From NCBI RefSeq assembly GCF_030056815.1, contig NZ_JASHKR010000018.1, forward strand, positions 1-45,769: a stretch of 45,769 bases of DNA. Direction: 5' to 3'. Below the pieces are notes generated by a model that was not told the origin of the DNA, searched no databases, and saw only the letters and a program-made list of their open reading frames with translations. The DNA comes from Rhodococcus sp. IEGM 1379. GTDB lineage: Bacteria > Actinomycetota > Actinomycetes > Mycobacteriales > Mycobacteriaceae. A program made the translations under genes and the position numbers. Shown piece after piece: positions 35,864 through 44,297 of the stretch (position 1 is the stretch's first letter; each line of letters begins with the position of its first letter).

Positions 35864-35905
35864 CGCTGAACAACCACACCACCTCACATAACAGGAGAAA
35901 CTCCT

Positions 35906-36055
35906 ATGTTCGGATCGCTCAGCACACTCGGACCTCTGCTCGCTGCACTCGGTGTTTTCCTCAAGTCCGTCGACACCTCTTCGCTGGCCGACGGATCCAG
36001 CGAAACCGGTGGAGCCGGCTCGCTCGGTGGACTCCTCGGCGGATCCTCCGAATAA
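35906..36055 (+). CDS. 49-residue protein, amphipathic head and Gly/Ser tail (porin-like small protein?)
   Basis: ATG 35906 has AGGAG 8-12 bp upstream and the frame closes at TAA 36053-36055, followed by a textbook terminator, so it is a real monocistronic gene. The peptide begins MFGSLSTLGPLLAALGVFL, a short hydrophobic/amphipathic stretch with no signal peptide and no cleavage site, and ends in Gly/Ser-rich GGLLGGSSE. Size, acidity and lack of a signal recall the PorA/PorH-type small pore-forming proteins of mycolic-acid bacteria, though no sequence match is claimed. The long leader, CRP-like site and strong terminator suggest an abundant product. Function unknown. Confidence 0.75.
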   Translation: MFGSLSTLGPLLAALGVFLKSVDTSSLADGSSETGGAGSLGGLLGGSSE

Positions 36056-36104
36056 GCTTCGACCCACGTACTGAGCGCTCGGTACTGTGGTAGTTTGATC
36101 GCTT

Positions 36105-36151
36105 CGTATTGCCTCCTGTCCGTCTATTCGGATGGGGGGCAATACGTTTTT
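36105..36151 (+). terminator. Terminator after the 49-residue gene
   Basis: Stem CGTATTGCC (36105-36113) with GGCAATACG (36138-36146), extended by C/G pairs, followed directly by TTTTT (36147-36151). A textbook intrinsic terminator. Confidence 0.9.
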
Positions 36152-36293
36152 CCGCTTTGCCTGTTGTTCGGTCGAGCGGGTTGCGTACGATGGACCAGTG
36201 ACTGTTAACTGTTGCGTAGCTAGGCTGGTCTATCGGGCAGTTCGAGGATCTCCTCCACTGTGCCTAGGTATTAAATCCGGGGTGAGGTGAACG

Positions 36294-37715
36294 ATGACAA
36301 GAATGAGTCGCACAGTGCGGTTACTCATTGTCTTCGTTGTTGTCCTGGCCGCGGCCCTCGTCGGAATTCTCACCCGGGCACCCGGGCTTCTGGCAACCTT
36401 CTGGTGCGCAAACGCGTTGTTGCTGGGAATGATGATGCGGTGGCCTGTCTTGATCGAGTGGCCCACCTGGATAGCCGCGATGGTCGGCTATTTGAGTGCT
36501 GATTTGCTGACAGGCAGCACTCTGGCGATGGCAGTGCAACTGAACGGCGCAAATCTGGTCGGTGTCACATTCGGTGTGCTCTTGCTCCGCTGCACGAAGC
36601 GCATACCGTTTCGGCTTGTCGATTCGAATGCGTTGATGTGGATGGTCATTCTCGGCGCGGCGAGTGCCATCGCAACTGCTTCGACCGCAGGACTGCTGGA
36701 TCGGGTGATTCGGGAGGAATCGTTCACCGACACATTCGTTCACTGGGGCAGTACGGAGTTCATGGCGTATCTCTTGGTGCTGCCGCTGATTCTGTCCGTG
36801 ACTATTCCCTCCGGATTTGCGGACCTTTGCAGAAAACTGACATTGAGGACCATCGGAACGATGATGGTTCCGCTGCTCGCGACCGCAGCCTGCGTTCCGA
36901 TCGCGCTCAGGATCGAGGGGCCGATCGCTCTCGTCCTCCCCATTCCGGCGCTGCTGTGGTGCGCCACCCGTATCTCGGTTCCGAGCACAGCCTTTGTCTC
37001 AGTGGTCTGGTCGGTGTGGACACTCATGATGGCCGGCACGGGACGTCTGGATGTCGGCGAACAGGACCCCACGAACTGGTCGGAGGATGTCATCACGTCG
37101 ATCGCAGTCACGCTGATCGCGCTGGGGCCGATTGCAGTGGCGTGTGCCACACAGGAGCGTCGAGCAGCTGAGCGTGAGCTGTTCCGAGCCGTCGAATACG
37201 ACAACCTCACGGGAGTTCTCTCGCGGGGAGCCTTCCTCAGACAAGCCGAGGAACAACTTCGGCATGAAACAGAAACGCAATCGCCCGTCGGCTTGCTGAT
37301 GCTTGATCTCGACCACTTCAAGAACATCAACGACACCTACGGGCACATGGGCGGAGATTCCGTGCTCGCGGACTTCGCTGCCCGCGCGGCCGATCGGGTG
37401 TCGGACACCGATCTGGTCGGAAGGCTGGGCGGCGAGGAATTTGCTGTCCTGCTCATCGGTTCCAGCTTCGCCCGCGCCTCGGAAGTCGCGGAGGCGATCC
37501 GGTCAGCGCAGGTCGAGGAATCGACAGCCTCCGGCGTTGCCAGCACGGTCAGCATCGGACTTGCGTGGGTAGACCACCCGACACCGCGATTGGCTGCGTT
37601 GATGATCGCGGCCGACGAGGCAATGTACGACGCCAAGGAAAGTGGCCGAAACCTCGTCAAAGCGCGAGATGTCAGCGGTGTGGTGCCGAAGCGTCATATT
37701 GCCGGGCAGGCCTGA
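36294..37715 (+). CDS. Membrane diguanylate cyclase (MASE1-like sensor plus GGDEF)
   Basis: A 473-residue protein that should make cyclic di-GMP from two GTP. Residues ~1-290 hold about eight membrane segments resembling a MASE1 sensor. The GGDEF domain starts at [13 protein letters not shown], has the metal/GTP segment [21 protein letters not shown], and the catalytic motif GGEEF at residues 379-383. The usual inhibitory RxxD site is not present: the matching position reads SDTD. So product feedback may be absent. GGTGAGGTG just upstream supports ATG 36294. The signal sensed is unknown. Confidence 0.92.
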   Translation: MTRMSRTVRLLIVFVVVLAAALVGILTRAPGLLATFWCANALLLGMMMRWPVLIEWPTWIAAMVGYLSADLLTGSTLAMAVQLNGANLVGVTFGVLLLRCTKRIPFRLVDSNALMWMVILGAASAIATASTAGLLDRVIREESFTDTFVHWGSTEFMAYLLVLPLILSVTIPSGFADLCRKLTLRTIGTMMVPLLATAACVPIALRIEGPIALVLPIPALLWCATRISVPSTAFVSVVWSVWTLMMAGTGRLDVGEQDPTNWSEDVITSIAVTLIALGPIAVACATQERRAAERELFRAVEYDNLTGVLSRGAFLRQAEEQLRHETETQSPVGLLMLDLDHFKNINDTYGHMGGDSVLADFAARAADRVSDTDLVGRLGGEEFAVLLIGSSFARASEVAEAIRSAQVEESTASGVASTVSIGLAWVDHPTPRLAALMIAADEAMYDAKESGRNLVKARDVSGVVPKRHIAGQA

Positions 37716-37764
37716 ACCCGTCACCTTGCCCACTCGTGAGAGCAGTCCGCTGAACCTGACTAGC

Positions 37765-37793
37765 TCTGACCTGCATCGGGATTGGCATATAGT
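37765..37793 (+). promoter_or_regulatory. Candidate promoter of purT (leaderless)
   Basis: TATAGT at 37788-37793 ends 7 bp before ATG 37801, with TCTGAC (37765-37770) 17 bp upstream of it. No Shine-Dalgarno is seen, so purT probably starts as a leaderless message. Confidence 0.5.
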
Positions 37794-37800
37794 CGCACCC

Positions 37801-39051
37801 ATGCAGCTTGATTCGACACCCTCGCTTGATGTGACACCGCACCCGTCCGTTTTGCCCCTCCATTTCGGCACGCCACTCACCGAGAATGCGATCCGAGTGA
37901 TGATGCTGGGCTCGGGTGAACTGGGCAAGGAAGTCATCATCGCGTTGCAGCGGTTGGGCGTCGAAGTGATTGCGGTAGATCGGTACTCCAACGCTCCGGG
38001 GCACCAGGTTGCACATCGGGCCCACACCGTCGACATGAGCGACCCCGAGGCCTTGCTTGCCGTGATCGAACTGGAAAAGCCGCATTTTGTGGTTCCCGAG
38101 ATCGAGGCCATCGCCACCGATGCGCTGGCCGTTGTCGAAGAACGTGGTGAGACCGTGGTGATCCCCACGGCCCGGGCAACACAGTTGACCATGAATCGTG
38201 AAGGCATCCGCCGCCTTGCTGCCGAAGAATTGAGGCTGCCCACGTCGCCGTACGCTTTCGCGGATTCACTCGAAGAAGTGCAGGCTGCGACGGAACGCAT
38301 CGGATTCCCGTGCGTCATCAAGCCCGTCATGTCGTCCTCGGGTAAGGGGCAGTCGACTGTACGTTCTGCCGACGAGCTCGGTGCCGCGTGGGATTACGCG
38401 ATGGCCGGCGGACGTGTTAATCACGGCCGCGTCATTGTCGAGGGTTTCGTTGATTTCGATTACGAGATAACACAATTGACGGTTCGGGCCGTATCCGTCG
38501 ACGGCAGTGTGGCCACGTCGTTCTGCGAACCGATCGGGCACCTGCAGCAGGCCGGTGACTATATCGAGTCCTGGCAGCCCCAGCGTATGTCCGACGTTGC
38601 GCTCGCTGCGGCGCGTGCGGTTTCCGAAAAGGTCACCACCGCGCTGGGTGGCCGTGGAATCTTCGGTGTCGAATTGTTTGTCAAGGGCGACGACGTGTAC
38701 TTCTCCGAAGTCAGCCCGCGTCCGCATGACACCGGATTGGTGACGCTGCGTACCCAACGACTCTCGGAGTTCGAACTTCATGCGCGTGCGATCCTGGGAT
38801 TGCCGGTCGATACAACGCTCACCTCGCCGGGTGCGTCGGCAGTCATCTACGGCGGTGTGGAGGCGAAGGGCATCGGATTCGACGGTGTTGCAGAGGCTCT
38901 CGCGGTTCCCGAAACCGAACTCCGACTCTTCGGAAAGCCGGAAAGCTTCCTGCGTCGACGGATGGGTGTCGCCGTATCGACGGCCGTTGATGTCGAGACC
39001 GCCCGCGCCCGTGCCCGTGAGGCCGCGTCGAAGGTTCGCCCCGTCGGATGA
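37801..39051 (+). CDS. purT: Formate-dependent phosphoribosylglycinamide formyltransferase
   Basis: An ATP-grasp enzyme that formylates GAR with formate and ATP, an alternative to PurN in purine synthesis. The 416 residues start with a PurT N-domain ([24 protein letters not shown]), continue with the ATP-grasp part ([16 protein letters not shown]), metal ligands in FFVEGFVDF-like and [18 protein letters not shown] segments, and end with the short C-domain. Length is standard. Neighbours DUF456 (4-bp overlap) and later rhodanese-metZ fit the mycobacterial purT-Rv0390-metZ order I recall. Confidence 0.96.
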   Translation: MQLDSTPSLDVTPHPSVLPLHFGTPLTENAIRVMMLGSGELGKEVIIALQRLGVEVIAVDRYSNAPGHQVAHRAHTVDMSDPEALLAVIELEKPHFVVPEIEAIATDALAVVEERGETVVIPTARATQLTMNREGIRRLAAEELRLPTSPYAFADSLEEVQAATERIGFPCVIKPVMSSSGKGQSTVRSADELGAAWDYAMAGGRVNHGRVIVEGFVDFDYEITQLTVRAVSVDGSVATSFCEPIGHLQQAGDYIESWQPQRMSDVALAAARAVSEKVTTALGGRGIFGVELFVKGDDVYFSEVSPRPHDTGLVTLRTQRLSEFELHARAILGLPVDTTLTSPGASAVIYGGVEAKGIGFDGVAEALAVPETELRLFGKPESFLRRRMGVAVSTAVDVETARARAREAASKVRPVG

Positions 39052-39530
39052 GTTCAGCGGCCGAAGTTGTTGTAGGACTCGTTATTTTGGTCGGCTTGGT
39101 CGGTGTTGTCGTGCCGATCATTCCGGGAACCCTGCTGATCTTGGCGGCAATACTGGTGTGGGCCTTGATGACCGGTGGCGCTACCGCGTGGACGGTATTC
39201 GCACTGGCGGCTCTGGTCTTGGTGATCACGGGCGTCGTGAAATACACGTGGCCGGGTCAGCGGATGCGCGACGGGGGAGTTCCCAACCTGTCCGTGATGA
39301 TCGGCGGTGTTGTCGGCATCGTCGGATTCTTCGTGGTCCCCGTCGTGGGGTTGTTCCTCGGATTTGTCCTGGGAACCTATGTCGCGGAATGGGTACGGCT
39401 ACGCAATGTCAACATTGCGTGGGCGTCGACGCTTCACGCGGTGAAAGCCGTCGGGTTGTCCATGGTGGTGGAACTGTTCGGCGCGTTGGTTGCGGCCGGA
39501 CTCTGGCTGGGCGCAGTCGTTTTGGTGTGA
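39048..39530 (+). CDS. DUF456 membrane protein
   Basis: A 160-residue small membrane protein of the DUF456 family, with about four to five hydrophobic segments. The segment [24 protein letters not shown] is the family's first conserved block and the GAxxG-rich region [22 protein letters not shown] the second. ATG 39048 overlaps the purT stop (ATGA), so expression is coupled. Its 3' end overlaps the end of the convergent amidohydrolase by 97 bp. No function is known. Confidence 0.85.
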   Translation: MSSAAEVVVGLVILVGLVGVVVPIIPGTLLILAAILVWALMTGGATAWTVFALAALVLVITGVVKYTWPGQRMRDGGVPNLSVMIGGVVGIVGFFVVPVVGLFLGFVLGTYVAEWVRLRNVNIAWASTLHAVKAVGLSMVVELFGALVAAGLWLGAVVLV

Positions 39531-40312
39531 GCAGCGGTTCGAGATTCGCACCGATACCAGGCTCGGGCAGTGTCACCCATCACTGCCGGGAGGTCGTCGC
39601 CGACGGCCTCGGCGATCACGTCGAGGTCGTGGCTCTCGAAGGCGCGGCGGGCCCGGGTTCCGGGTAGATCCGTCCCGAACATCAAGGCTTGCGGATTGAC
39701 CCGGTGGATTTGACGGAGCACGTCGCCGACATCGGAGATGGTGGTGCGGCCGAAGCCGGTGGCTTTGACCTTCACGCCGCGGTCGACCAGGTTGAGTAGA
39801 TAGGGGAGCCCCCGCGTCGACATGCCTAGATGGTCGATGGCGACGGCGGGCAGTTTCGCGAAAACAGGTTCGAGAGAGAGCAGGAGGGTGGCGTCGACGT
39901 AGAACTCGGCGTGCCAGCCGACCAGATCGAAGGCTCGGTTGGCCAGATCCGAGAGTTCCCTCAGGTCGGTTGCTCCGCGCCGAAGGTTGAACCGGACTGC
40001 GCGAACGCCGATAGCGTCGAGCGCAACGATGTCCTCGTCGGTGGCGTCGTGTCCGAGTGCGGTGACGCCAACCCACCCCGGGCCGAGTTCGGCGAGCGCG
40101 GCCTTCAGGTACTCCTGATCGGTGCCCTGATAGGACGCGGTGACGACTGCTCCGCCGTCCACCCGGAGACCGTCGAGAGAAGCGACTTTGGACCGGTAGT
40201 CGGCGACTGTGAAGGGTTGGGGTAGGTACCCGTGATTCTCGACCAGCGGGAAGCGCGGATCGATGATGTGGACGTGGGCATCAAACACACCATCTATTTT
40301 GCACGCTGCCAA
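39434..40312 (-). CDS. TIM-barrel amidohydrolase-family protein
   Basis: A 292-residue metal-dependent hydrolase of the amidohydrolase-2 type. The metal motif HVH is in FDAHVHIIDPRFP, the later HLG segment follows AIDHLGMSTRG, and the final Asp is in LMFGTDLPGTRA. Decarboxylase or lactonase activity is possible for this group. TTG 40312 has AAGGT upstream; GTG 40288 is the other choice. The last ~30 residues (after GDTARAWYR) are Thr/Ala-rich and lie over the opposite strand of DUF456, probably a later 3' extension. Substrate unknown. Confidence 0.83.
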   Translation of the reverse strand: MAACKIDGVFDAHVHIIDPRFPLVENHGYLPQPFTVADYRSKVASLDGLRVDGGAVVTASYQGTDQEYLKAALAELGPGWVGVTALGHDATDEDIVALDAIGVRAVRFNLRRGATDLRELSDLANRAFDLVGWHAEFYVDATLLLSLEPVFAKLPAVAIDHLGMSTRGLPYLLNLVDRGVKVKATGFGRTTISDVGDVLRQIHRVNPQALMFGTDLPGTRARRAFESHDLDVIAEAVGDDLPAVMGDTARAWYRCESRTAAHTKTTAPSQSPAATNAPNSSTTMDNPTAFTA

Positions 40313-40329
40313 TATGACCTTGCACAGAA

Positions 40330-40388
40330 GATCGGCCCGATGTGACGTGAGTCGCTCTGGAGCGAATCATCGTCATATCGGGCCGATC
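40330..40388. terminator. Long hairpin between ferredoxin reductase and amidohydrolase genes
   Basis: An 18-bp stem with one G-T pair, GATCGGCCCGATGTGACG (40330-40347) and CGTCATATCGGGCCGATC (40371-40388), with an inner TCGCT/AGCGA stem. It lies after the reductase stop on the minus strand. T-rich flanks are weak, so it may be a terminator, attenuator or dispersed palindrome. Confidence 0.6.
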
Positions 40389-40410
40389 GGTCTGTTTGAC
40401 CTGCTGTTAT

Positions 40411-40482
40411 GCGGTGTCGGGGTCCGACTATCAGGCGGTGTCGGGGTCCGACTATTAGGCGGTGTCGGGGTCCGACTATCAG
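40411..40482. repeat. Tandem repeat, 3 x 24 bp, continuous with the 3' end of the reductase gene
   Basis: Units of 24 bp at 40411-40434, 40435-40458 and 40459-40482 start GCGGTGTCGGGGTCCGACTA. One copy has TTAG where the others have TCAG. Read on the minus strand each unit carries tandem stops (TGATAG or TAATAG), and a fourth, diverged copy is the C-terminal coding end of the reductase itself. Confidence 0.93.
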
Positions 40483-41873
40483 GCCCTGTCGGGCTCGGAT
40501 GCCTTCAACATGTCGTGACGCTCGACGACCTTGATGCGCTCACGGCCTTCGGGCTCGCCGAGGCTGCGCTCGTGCGCATCGAGGCGGTACCAGCCCTGCC
40601 ACGTCGTGTACGGAACCTGCTTGCCTTCGAGGAATTCGACGACGGCATTCTCATCGGGGTGTGCGGCGGGGGTGAACTTGGTCGAATCCTCGAGGAGGTT
40701 GGCGACGGTCTCGTTGGCGTCGCCCTTGGTGTGGCCGATGAGGCCGACGGGACCGCGCTTGATCCAACCGGTGACGTAGGTGGCCGGCATGAACCGGGCC
40801 TCGCCCTCAGCGGTTTCGTCGGCAACAACACGTCCGGCGTCGTTGGGGACGGTGCCGGCCTGGTCGTCGAACGGCAGTTGCGTGACGTTCTGCGAGAGGT
40901 AACCGACAGCGCGGTAGACGGCCGTAACGTCCCAGTCCTTGTAGGTGCCGGTGCCCTTGACGTTTCCGGTGCCGTCGAGCGCAGTGCGCTCGGTGCGGAG
41001 ACCGACAACCTTGCCGTCTTCGCCGAGAACCTCGGTGGGAGATTCGAAGAAGTGCAGGAACAGCTTGTGCGGGCGGTTTCCGACGTCGCGAATTGCCCAG
41101 TCCTGCAAGGTGTTCGCAACCATATCGACCTGCTTGGAGTTACGGCGAGCCTGCTCGGAACCCTCGTCGTAATCGATGTCCTCGGGGTCGACGATGACCT
41201 CGATAGTGGGCGAATGATCGAGCTCACGCAGTTCGAGGGGCGTGAACTTGGCCTGGGCGGGGCCGCGTCGTCCGAAGACGTGGACCTCGACGGCCTTGTT
41301 GTTCTTGAGGCCCTCGTAGACGTTGGCGGGGATCTCGGTGGGGAGAAGTTCGTCGCCGGTCTTGGCGAGGACACGGGCGATATCGAGGGCGACGTTGCCG
41401 ACACCGAGGACAGCGACCTTCTCGGCTTCGAGCGGCCATTCGCGCGGGACGTCGGGATGGCCGTCGTACCAGGAGACGAAGTCGGCGGCGCCGTAGCTGC
41501 CGTCGAGGTCGATGCCGGGGATGCCGAGTGCGCGGTCGGCATTGGCGCCGGTGGAGAAGATGACGGCGTCGTAGAACGTCTGGAGGTCGTCGAGGGTGAT
41601 GTCGGTGCCGTAGTCGATGTTGCCGAGGAGGCGGACCTGCGGCTTGTCGAGGACCTTGTGCAGGGCGGTGATGATGCCTTTGATGCGCGGGTGGTCTGGT
41701 GCGACGCCGTAGCGGATGAGTCCGAAGGGCGCGGGCATGCGCTCGAAGAGGTCGATGCTGACGCCGCGGCCGGAGACTGCGGTGTCGGACTTCATGAGTG
41801 CGTCGGCTGCGTAGATGCCGGCGGGGCCGGCGCCGACGATCGCGACTCGGAGTGGGCGATTGGAGTCAGTCAT
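40479..41873 (-). CDS. Ferredoxin/flavodoxin--NADP+ reductase, FprA-like (adrenodoxin-reductase type)
   Basis: A 464-residue FAD enzyme moving electrons between NADPH and ferredoxins, e.g. for P450s or Fe metabolism. The FAD dinucleotide motif is VAIVGAGPAGIYAADAL near residue 10. Then come FGLIRYGVAPDHPRIKGI, the NADPH motif VAVLGVGNVALDIARVLA, FGRRGPAQAKFTPLELREL and the C-terminal GWIKRGPVGLIGHTK, all features of the mycobacterial FprA/adrenodoxin reductase family. It lacks the extra N-terminal ferredoxin domain of FprB. ATG 41873 is chosen. An iron box lies 50 bp upstream, so iron control is likely. Confidence 0.93.
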   Translation of the reverse strand: MTDSNRPLRVAIVGAGPAGIYAADALMKSDTAVSGRGVSIDLFERMPAPFGLIRYGVAPDHPRIKGIITALHKVLDKPQVRLLGNIDYGTDITLDDLQTFYDAVIFSTGANADRALGIPGIDLDGSYGAADFVSWYDGHPDVPREWPLEAEKVAVLGVGNVALDIARVLAKTGDELLPTEIPANVYEGLKNNKAVEVHVFGRRGPAQAKFTPLELRELDHSPTIEVIVDPEDIDYDEGSEQARRNSKQVDMVANTLQDWAIRDVGNRPHKLFLHFFESPTEVLGEDGKVVGLRTERTALDGTGNVKGTGTYKDWDVTAVYRAVGYLSQNVTQLPFDDQAGTVPNDAGRVVADETAEGEARFMPATYVTGWIKRGPVGLIGHTKGDANETVANLLEDSTKFTPAAHPDENAVVEFLEGKQVPYTTWQGWYRLDAHERSLGEPEGRERIKVVERHDMLKASEPDRA

Positions 41874-42102
41874 CTGTAGACAGCTACCTTCTTCGAAGTT
41901 CGGACAACGTATCGACAATAAATCAATTTAGCCGAACCTAAGCGCGGTGTCGTGATTGCGGCTCGACCGGTTCACACTCCCACTCGAATCTGTGTGGGTA
42001 AACCTTTTCTTTCTTCCCATTGTTCCGCTGTGAGGGAACAGAAGGGTAGGGGTCCACTCCTTGGCAGCCCACAAGCTGTGATTGTGGGGGATTATTGGTT
42101 CC
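41874..42102. other. Divergent intergenic region
   Basis: 229 bp between the reductase and the small membrane protein. Besides the iron box it contains TGTTCCGCTGTGAGGGAACA (about 42020-42039), an imperfect palindrome with TGTTCC/GGAACA arms, and GATTAT at 42090-42095, which could be a -10 box for a leaderless message of the next gene. Confidence 0.5.
41923..41941. promoter_or_regulatory. IdeR/DtxR-type iron box upstream of the ferredoxin reductase
   Basis: On the minus strand TTAGGTTCGGCTAAATTGA agrees with the 19-bp consensus TTAGGTTAGGCTAACCTAA at 15 positions, including the central GGCTAA. It lies 50 bp before ATG 41873, overlapping the likely promoter. No search was done. Confidence 0.65.
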
Positions 42103-42528
42103 ATGAGTGACCAGCCACGCGATTCCGACAACTCCGAAAACAAGACAGCCTCAGCCGGACCGTTTCTCCTGGCAGTGGCAATCGTTGCGCTGATCCTCGG
42201 AGGAATCTTCGTTGCGTCCGCGATGTCACCGGCCGAGGACAATGTCACCGAAACCGATCGGATCTCGCGCACCGTCGCGGACTACGTTGCCGCGCACAAC
42301 AAGAACGACACCAAGACTCTGCAGGCTCTGACCTGCGCGAACTTCGACAAGCAGAGCGATGCGCTCGCAGCTGCGAACGGCGAGGTCGAGCTGGCCGGCG
42401 TCGATAATCCCGTAGTCACCGGTGACCGCGCCCAAGCTGATGTCAGGCTTTCTGGCGGCGGGCTGGGAAATAAGGTCGAGGCCTGGACGTTCACGCGCGA
42501 CGGTGAAGGTTGGGACGTCTGCAGCTGA
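42103..42528 (+). CDS. Single-pass membrane protein, Rv0361-like small paralogue
   Basis: A 141-residue protein with a short Ser/Asp/Asn head, one membrane helix (about residues 20-42, FLLAVAIVALILGGIFVASA) and an outside domain with YVAAHNKNDTKTLQALTCAN ... GWDVCS. The pattern YV.A.N..D..TL...TC and the terminal W.VC repeat the outside domain of the larger protein at 12262-12990, so they look like one family, with two cysteines that may form a disulfide. ATG 42103 gives a normal start. Upstream of rhodanese by 54 bp. Function unknown. Confidence 0.8.
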   Translation: MSDQPRDSDNSENKTASAGPFLLAVAIVALILGGIFVASAMSPAEDNVTETDRISRTVADYVAAHNKNDTKTLQALTCANFDKQSDALAAANGEVELAGVDNPVVTGDRAQADVRLSGGGLGNKVEAWTFTRDGEGWDVCS

Positions 42529-42582
42529 TCGCCCACAGTGGTGCTCGGGGCGGTGCGGTGAAAATGGCGGTGCTGTGAAAAC

Positions 42583-43011
42583 ATGGACGACGTGAGTTAC
42601 GCAGGCGATCTGACGCCGGAGCAAGCCTGGGCGCTGCTCCGCGAAAACCCCGACGCAGTGCTTGTCGACGTGCGGACCGACGCGGAGTGGAAGTACGTCG
42701 GTATCCCCGATGTCACGTCCCTCGGCAAGTCGGCCGTGATGATCGAATGGGTGAGCTACCCGAACGGCACACGCAACGACAATTTTGTCGACCAGTTGAA
42801 GGAATCCGGCATAGTTTCCGGTTCCGACAATCCCGTGATCTTCCTTTGCCGATCCGGACAACGGTCCATCGGCGCAGCAGAAATCGCGACTGCGGCGGGC
42901 ATCGGTCCGTCGTACAACGTGCTCGACGGATTCGAAGGTGCCTTGGATGCCGACGGACACCGCGGAGTTGTAGGTTGGCGGGCCATCGGCTTGCCGTGGA
43001 GGCAGCAGTGA
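42583..43011 (+). CDS. Rhodanese-domain protein (Rv0390-like)
   Basis: A 142-residue single-domain rhodanese. The active-site loop is FLCRSGQRSIGAAE with Cys 89 and Arg/Ser/Gly as in thiosulfate or persulfide sulfurtransferases. The N-terminus SYAGDLTPEQAWALL matches my recollection of M. tuberculosis Rv0390. ATG 42583 is used; GTG 42592 would fit that homologue equally well. The stop overlaps the metZ GTG (GTGA), so it is coupled to metZ and may supply sulfide or persulfide sulfur to homocysteine synthesis, an inference from context. Confidence 0.93.
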   Translation: MDDVSYAGDLTPEQAWALLRENPDAVLVDVRTDAEWKYVGIPDVTSLGKSAVMIEWVSYPNGTRNDNFVDQLKESGIVSGSDNPVIFLCRSGQRSIGAAEIATAAGIGPSYNVLDGFEGALDADGHRGVVGWRAIGLPWRQQ

Positions 43012-44231
43012 GCGGAATTCCTCAGGGCGGCGCATTTCAACGGGCGCTGCCGGACGATGTAGGGCTCGGCACGCTCGGTGTTCGCGGCGGATTGATGCGA
43101 ACGGGCTTCGAGGAAACCTCCGAAGCATTGTTCCTCAACTCCGGATTCGTCTACGAGAGTGCAGAAGCCGCCGAACAAGCCTTCACCGGTGAGGTAGACC
43201 ATTTTGTCTACTCCCGCTACGGCAATCCGACGGTCAAGATGTTCGAAGAGCGTCTGCGCCTCATCGAAGGTGCCGAAGCGTGCTTCGCGACGGCCAGTGG
43301 AATGTCCGCCGTATTCACGGCTTTGGGCGCGCTGCTGGGCAACGGCGACCGTTTGGTTGCCGCGCGCAGCCTCTTCGGTTCATGCTTCGTGGTGTGCAAC
43401 GAAATCCTCCCGCGTTGGGGCGTCGAAGTCGTCTTTGTCGACGGTGAAGACAACGCGCAGTGGGAAGAGGCGCTGTCTGTGCCGACCACTGCGGTGTTCT
43501 TCGAAACGCCGTCCAACCCCATGCAGTCGTTGGTGGACGTACGACGCGTATCCGAACTTGCGCATGCAGCCGGCGCAAAGGTGGTGCTGGACAACGTCTT
43601 CGCGACGCCGCTTCTGCAGCGCAGCCTCGAATTGGGTGCCGACGTCGTTGTGTACTCCGGCACCAAGCACATCGACGGTCAGGGCCGCGTGCTCGGCGGC
43701 GCGATCCTCGGTACCGAGGAATACATCAGTGGTCCCGTCCGGGAATTGATGCGGCACACCGGACCTGCGCTCAGTCCGTTCAATGCGTGGACCTTGCTCA
43801 AGGGCCTCGAGACCATGCCGGTACGTCTGCGGCACTCTGTGGCTTCGGCTCTCGAGATTGCAGAAATGCTCGAAGCGCACCCCGGCGTCAAGTGGGTCAA
43901 GTACCCGTATTTGAAGTCGCATCCGCAGTACGAGCTTGCGCAGTCTCAAATGAGCGGCGGCGGAACGGTTGTCACCTTCGAGCTCAATGCTCCTGGTGGT
44001 GACGGCAAGAAGCGTGCGTTCGAGGTTCTCAACGGTTTGCGGGTCATTGACATCTCCAATAACCTGGGTGACTCGAAGTCTCTGATCACCCATCCTGCTA
44101 CCACGACGCACCGGGCCATGGGTCCGGAAGGCCGTGCAGCAGTGGGCATTACAGACGGTGTTGTGCGCTTATCCGTGGGCCTCGAAGACACGGTGGATCT
44201 GCTTGCAGATCTGAAGCGAGCTCTAGGCTAG
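43008..44231 (+). CDS. metZ: O-succinylhomoserine sulfhydrylase
   Basis: A 407-residue PLP enzyme of the Cys/Met group that makes homocysteine from O-succinylhomoserine and sulfide (direct sulfhydrylation in methionine synthesis). The PLP lysine is in VVVYSGTKHIDGQG, the segment FVYSRYGNPTVKMFEERLRLIEGAE is typical, and SNNLGDSKSLITHPATTTH is the C-terminal hallmark. GTG 43008 follows GGAGG and overlaps the rhodanese stop. Corresponds to Rv0391 (metZ) in context. Strong terminator behind. Confidence 0.96.
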   Translation: MSGIPQGGAFQRALPDDVGLGTLGVRGGLMRTGFEETSEALFLNSGFVYESAEAAEQAFTGEVDHFVYSRYGNPTVKMFEERLRLIEGAEACFATASGMSAVFTALGALLGNGDRLVAARSLFGSCFVVCNEILPRWGVEVVFVDGEDNAQWEEALSVPTTAVFFETPSNPMQSLVDVRRVSELAHAAGAKVVLDNVFATPLLQRSLELGADVVVYSGTKHIDGQGRVLGGAILGTEEYISGPVRELMRHTGPALSPFNAWTLLKGLETMPVRLRHSVASALEIAEMLEAHPGVKWVKYPYLKSHPQYELAQSQMSGGGTVVTFELNAPGGDGKKRAFEVLNGLRVIDISNNLGDSKSLITHPATTTHRAMGPEGRAAVGITDGVVRLSVGLEDTVDLLADLKRALG

Positions 44232-44249
44232 AGATTTCGACGTCTTACG

Positions 44250-44292
44250 ACTCCGCCCGCCCGAGAAGTTTTCTCGGGCGGGCGGAGTTTTT
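44250..44292 (+). terminator. Strong terminator after metZ
   Basis: A perfect 18-bp stem (ACTCCGCCCGCCCGAGAA at 44250-44267 with its complement at 44271-44288), 3-nt loop and a T-run to 44292. Very stable. Confidence 0.93.
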
Positions 44293-44297
44293 ACGGA

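Larger units (their letters stand above)
35396..35905. other. Long AT-rich intergenic region with CRP-like site and structured leader
   Basis: 510 bp with no larger gene. About 35590-35700 is strongly AT-rich compared with both sides. It contains the CRP/GlxR-like site at 35604, a candidate promoter at 35668-35696, and a hairpin at 35833-35863, which together would form a ~200-nt leader for the 49-residue protein. The divergent ABC exporter promoter should also be here. Confidence 0.6.

Noticed and set aside
40263-41879. Long plus-strand open frame opposite the ferredoxin reductase
   Set aside because: It is antisense to a well-supported gene, rich in Val/Gly/Asp as expected from high-GC third-base bias, and shows no known motif.
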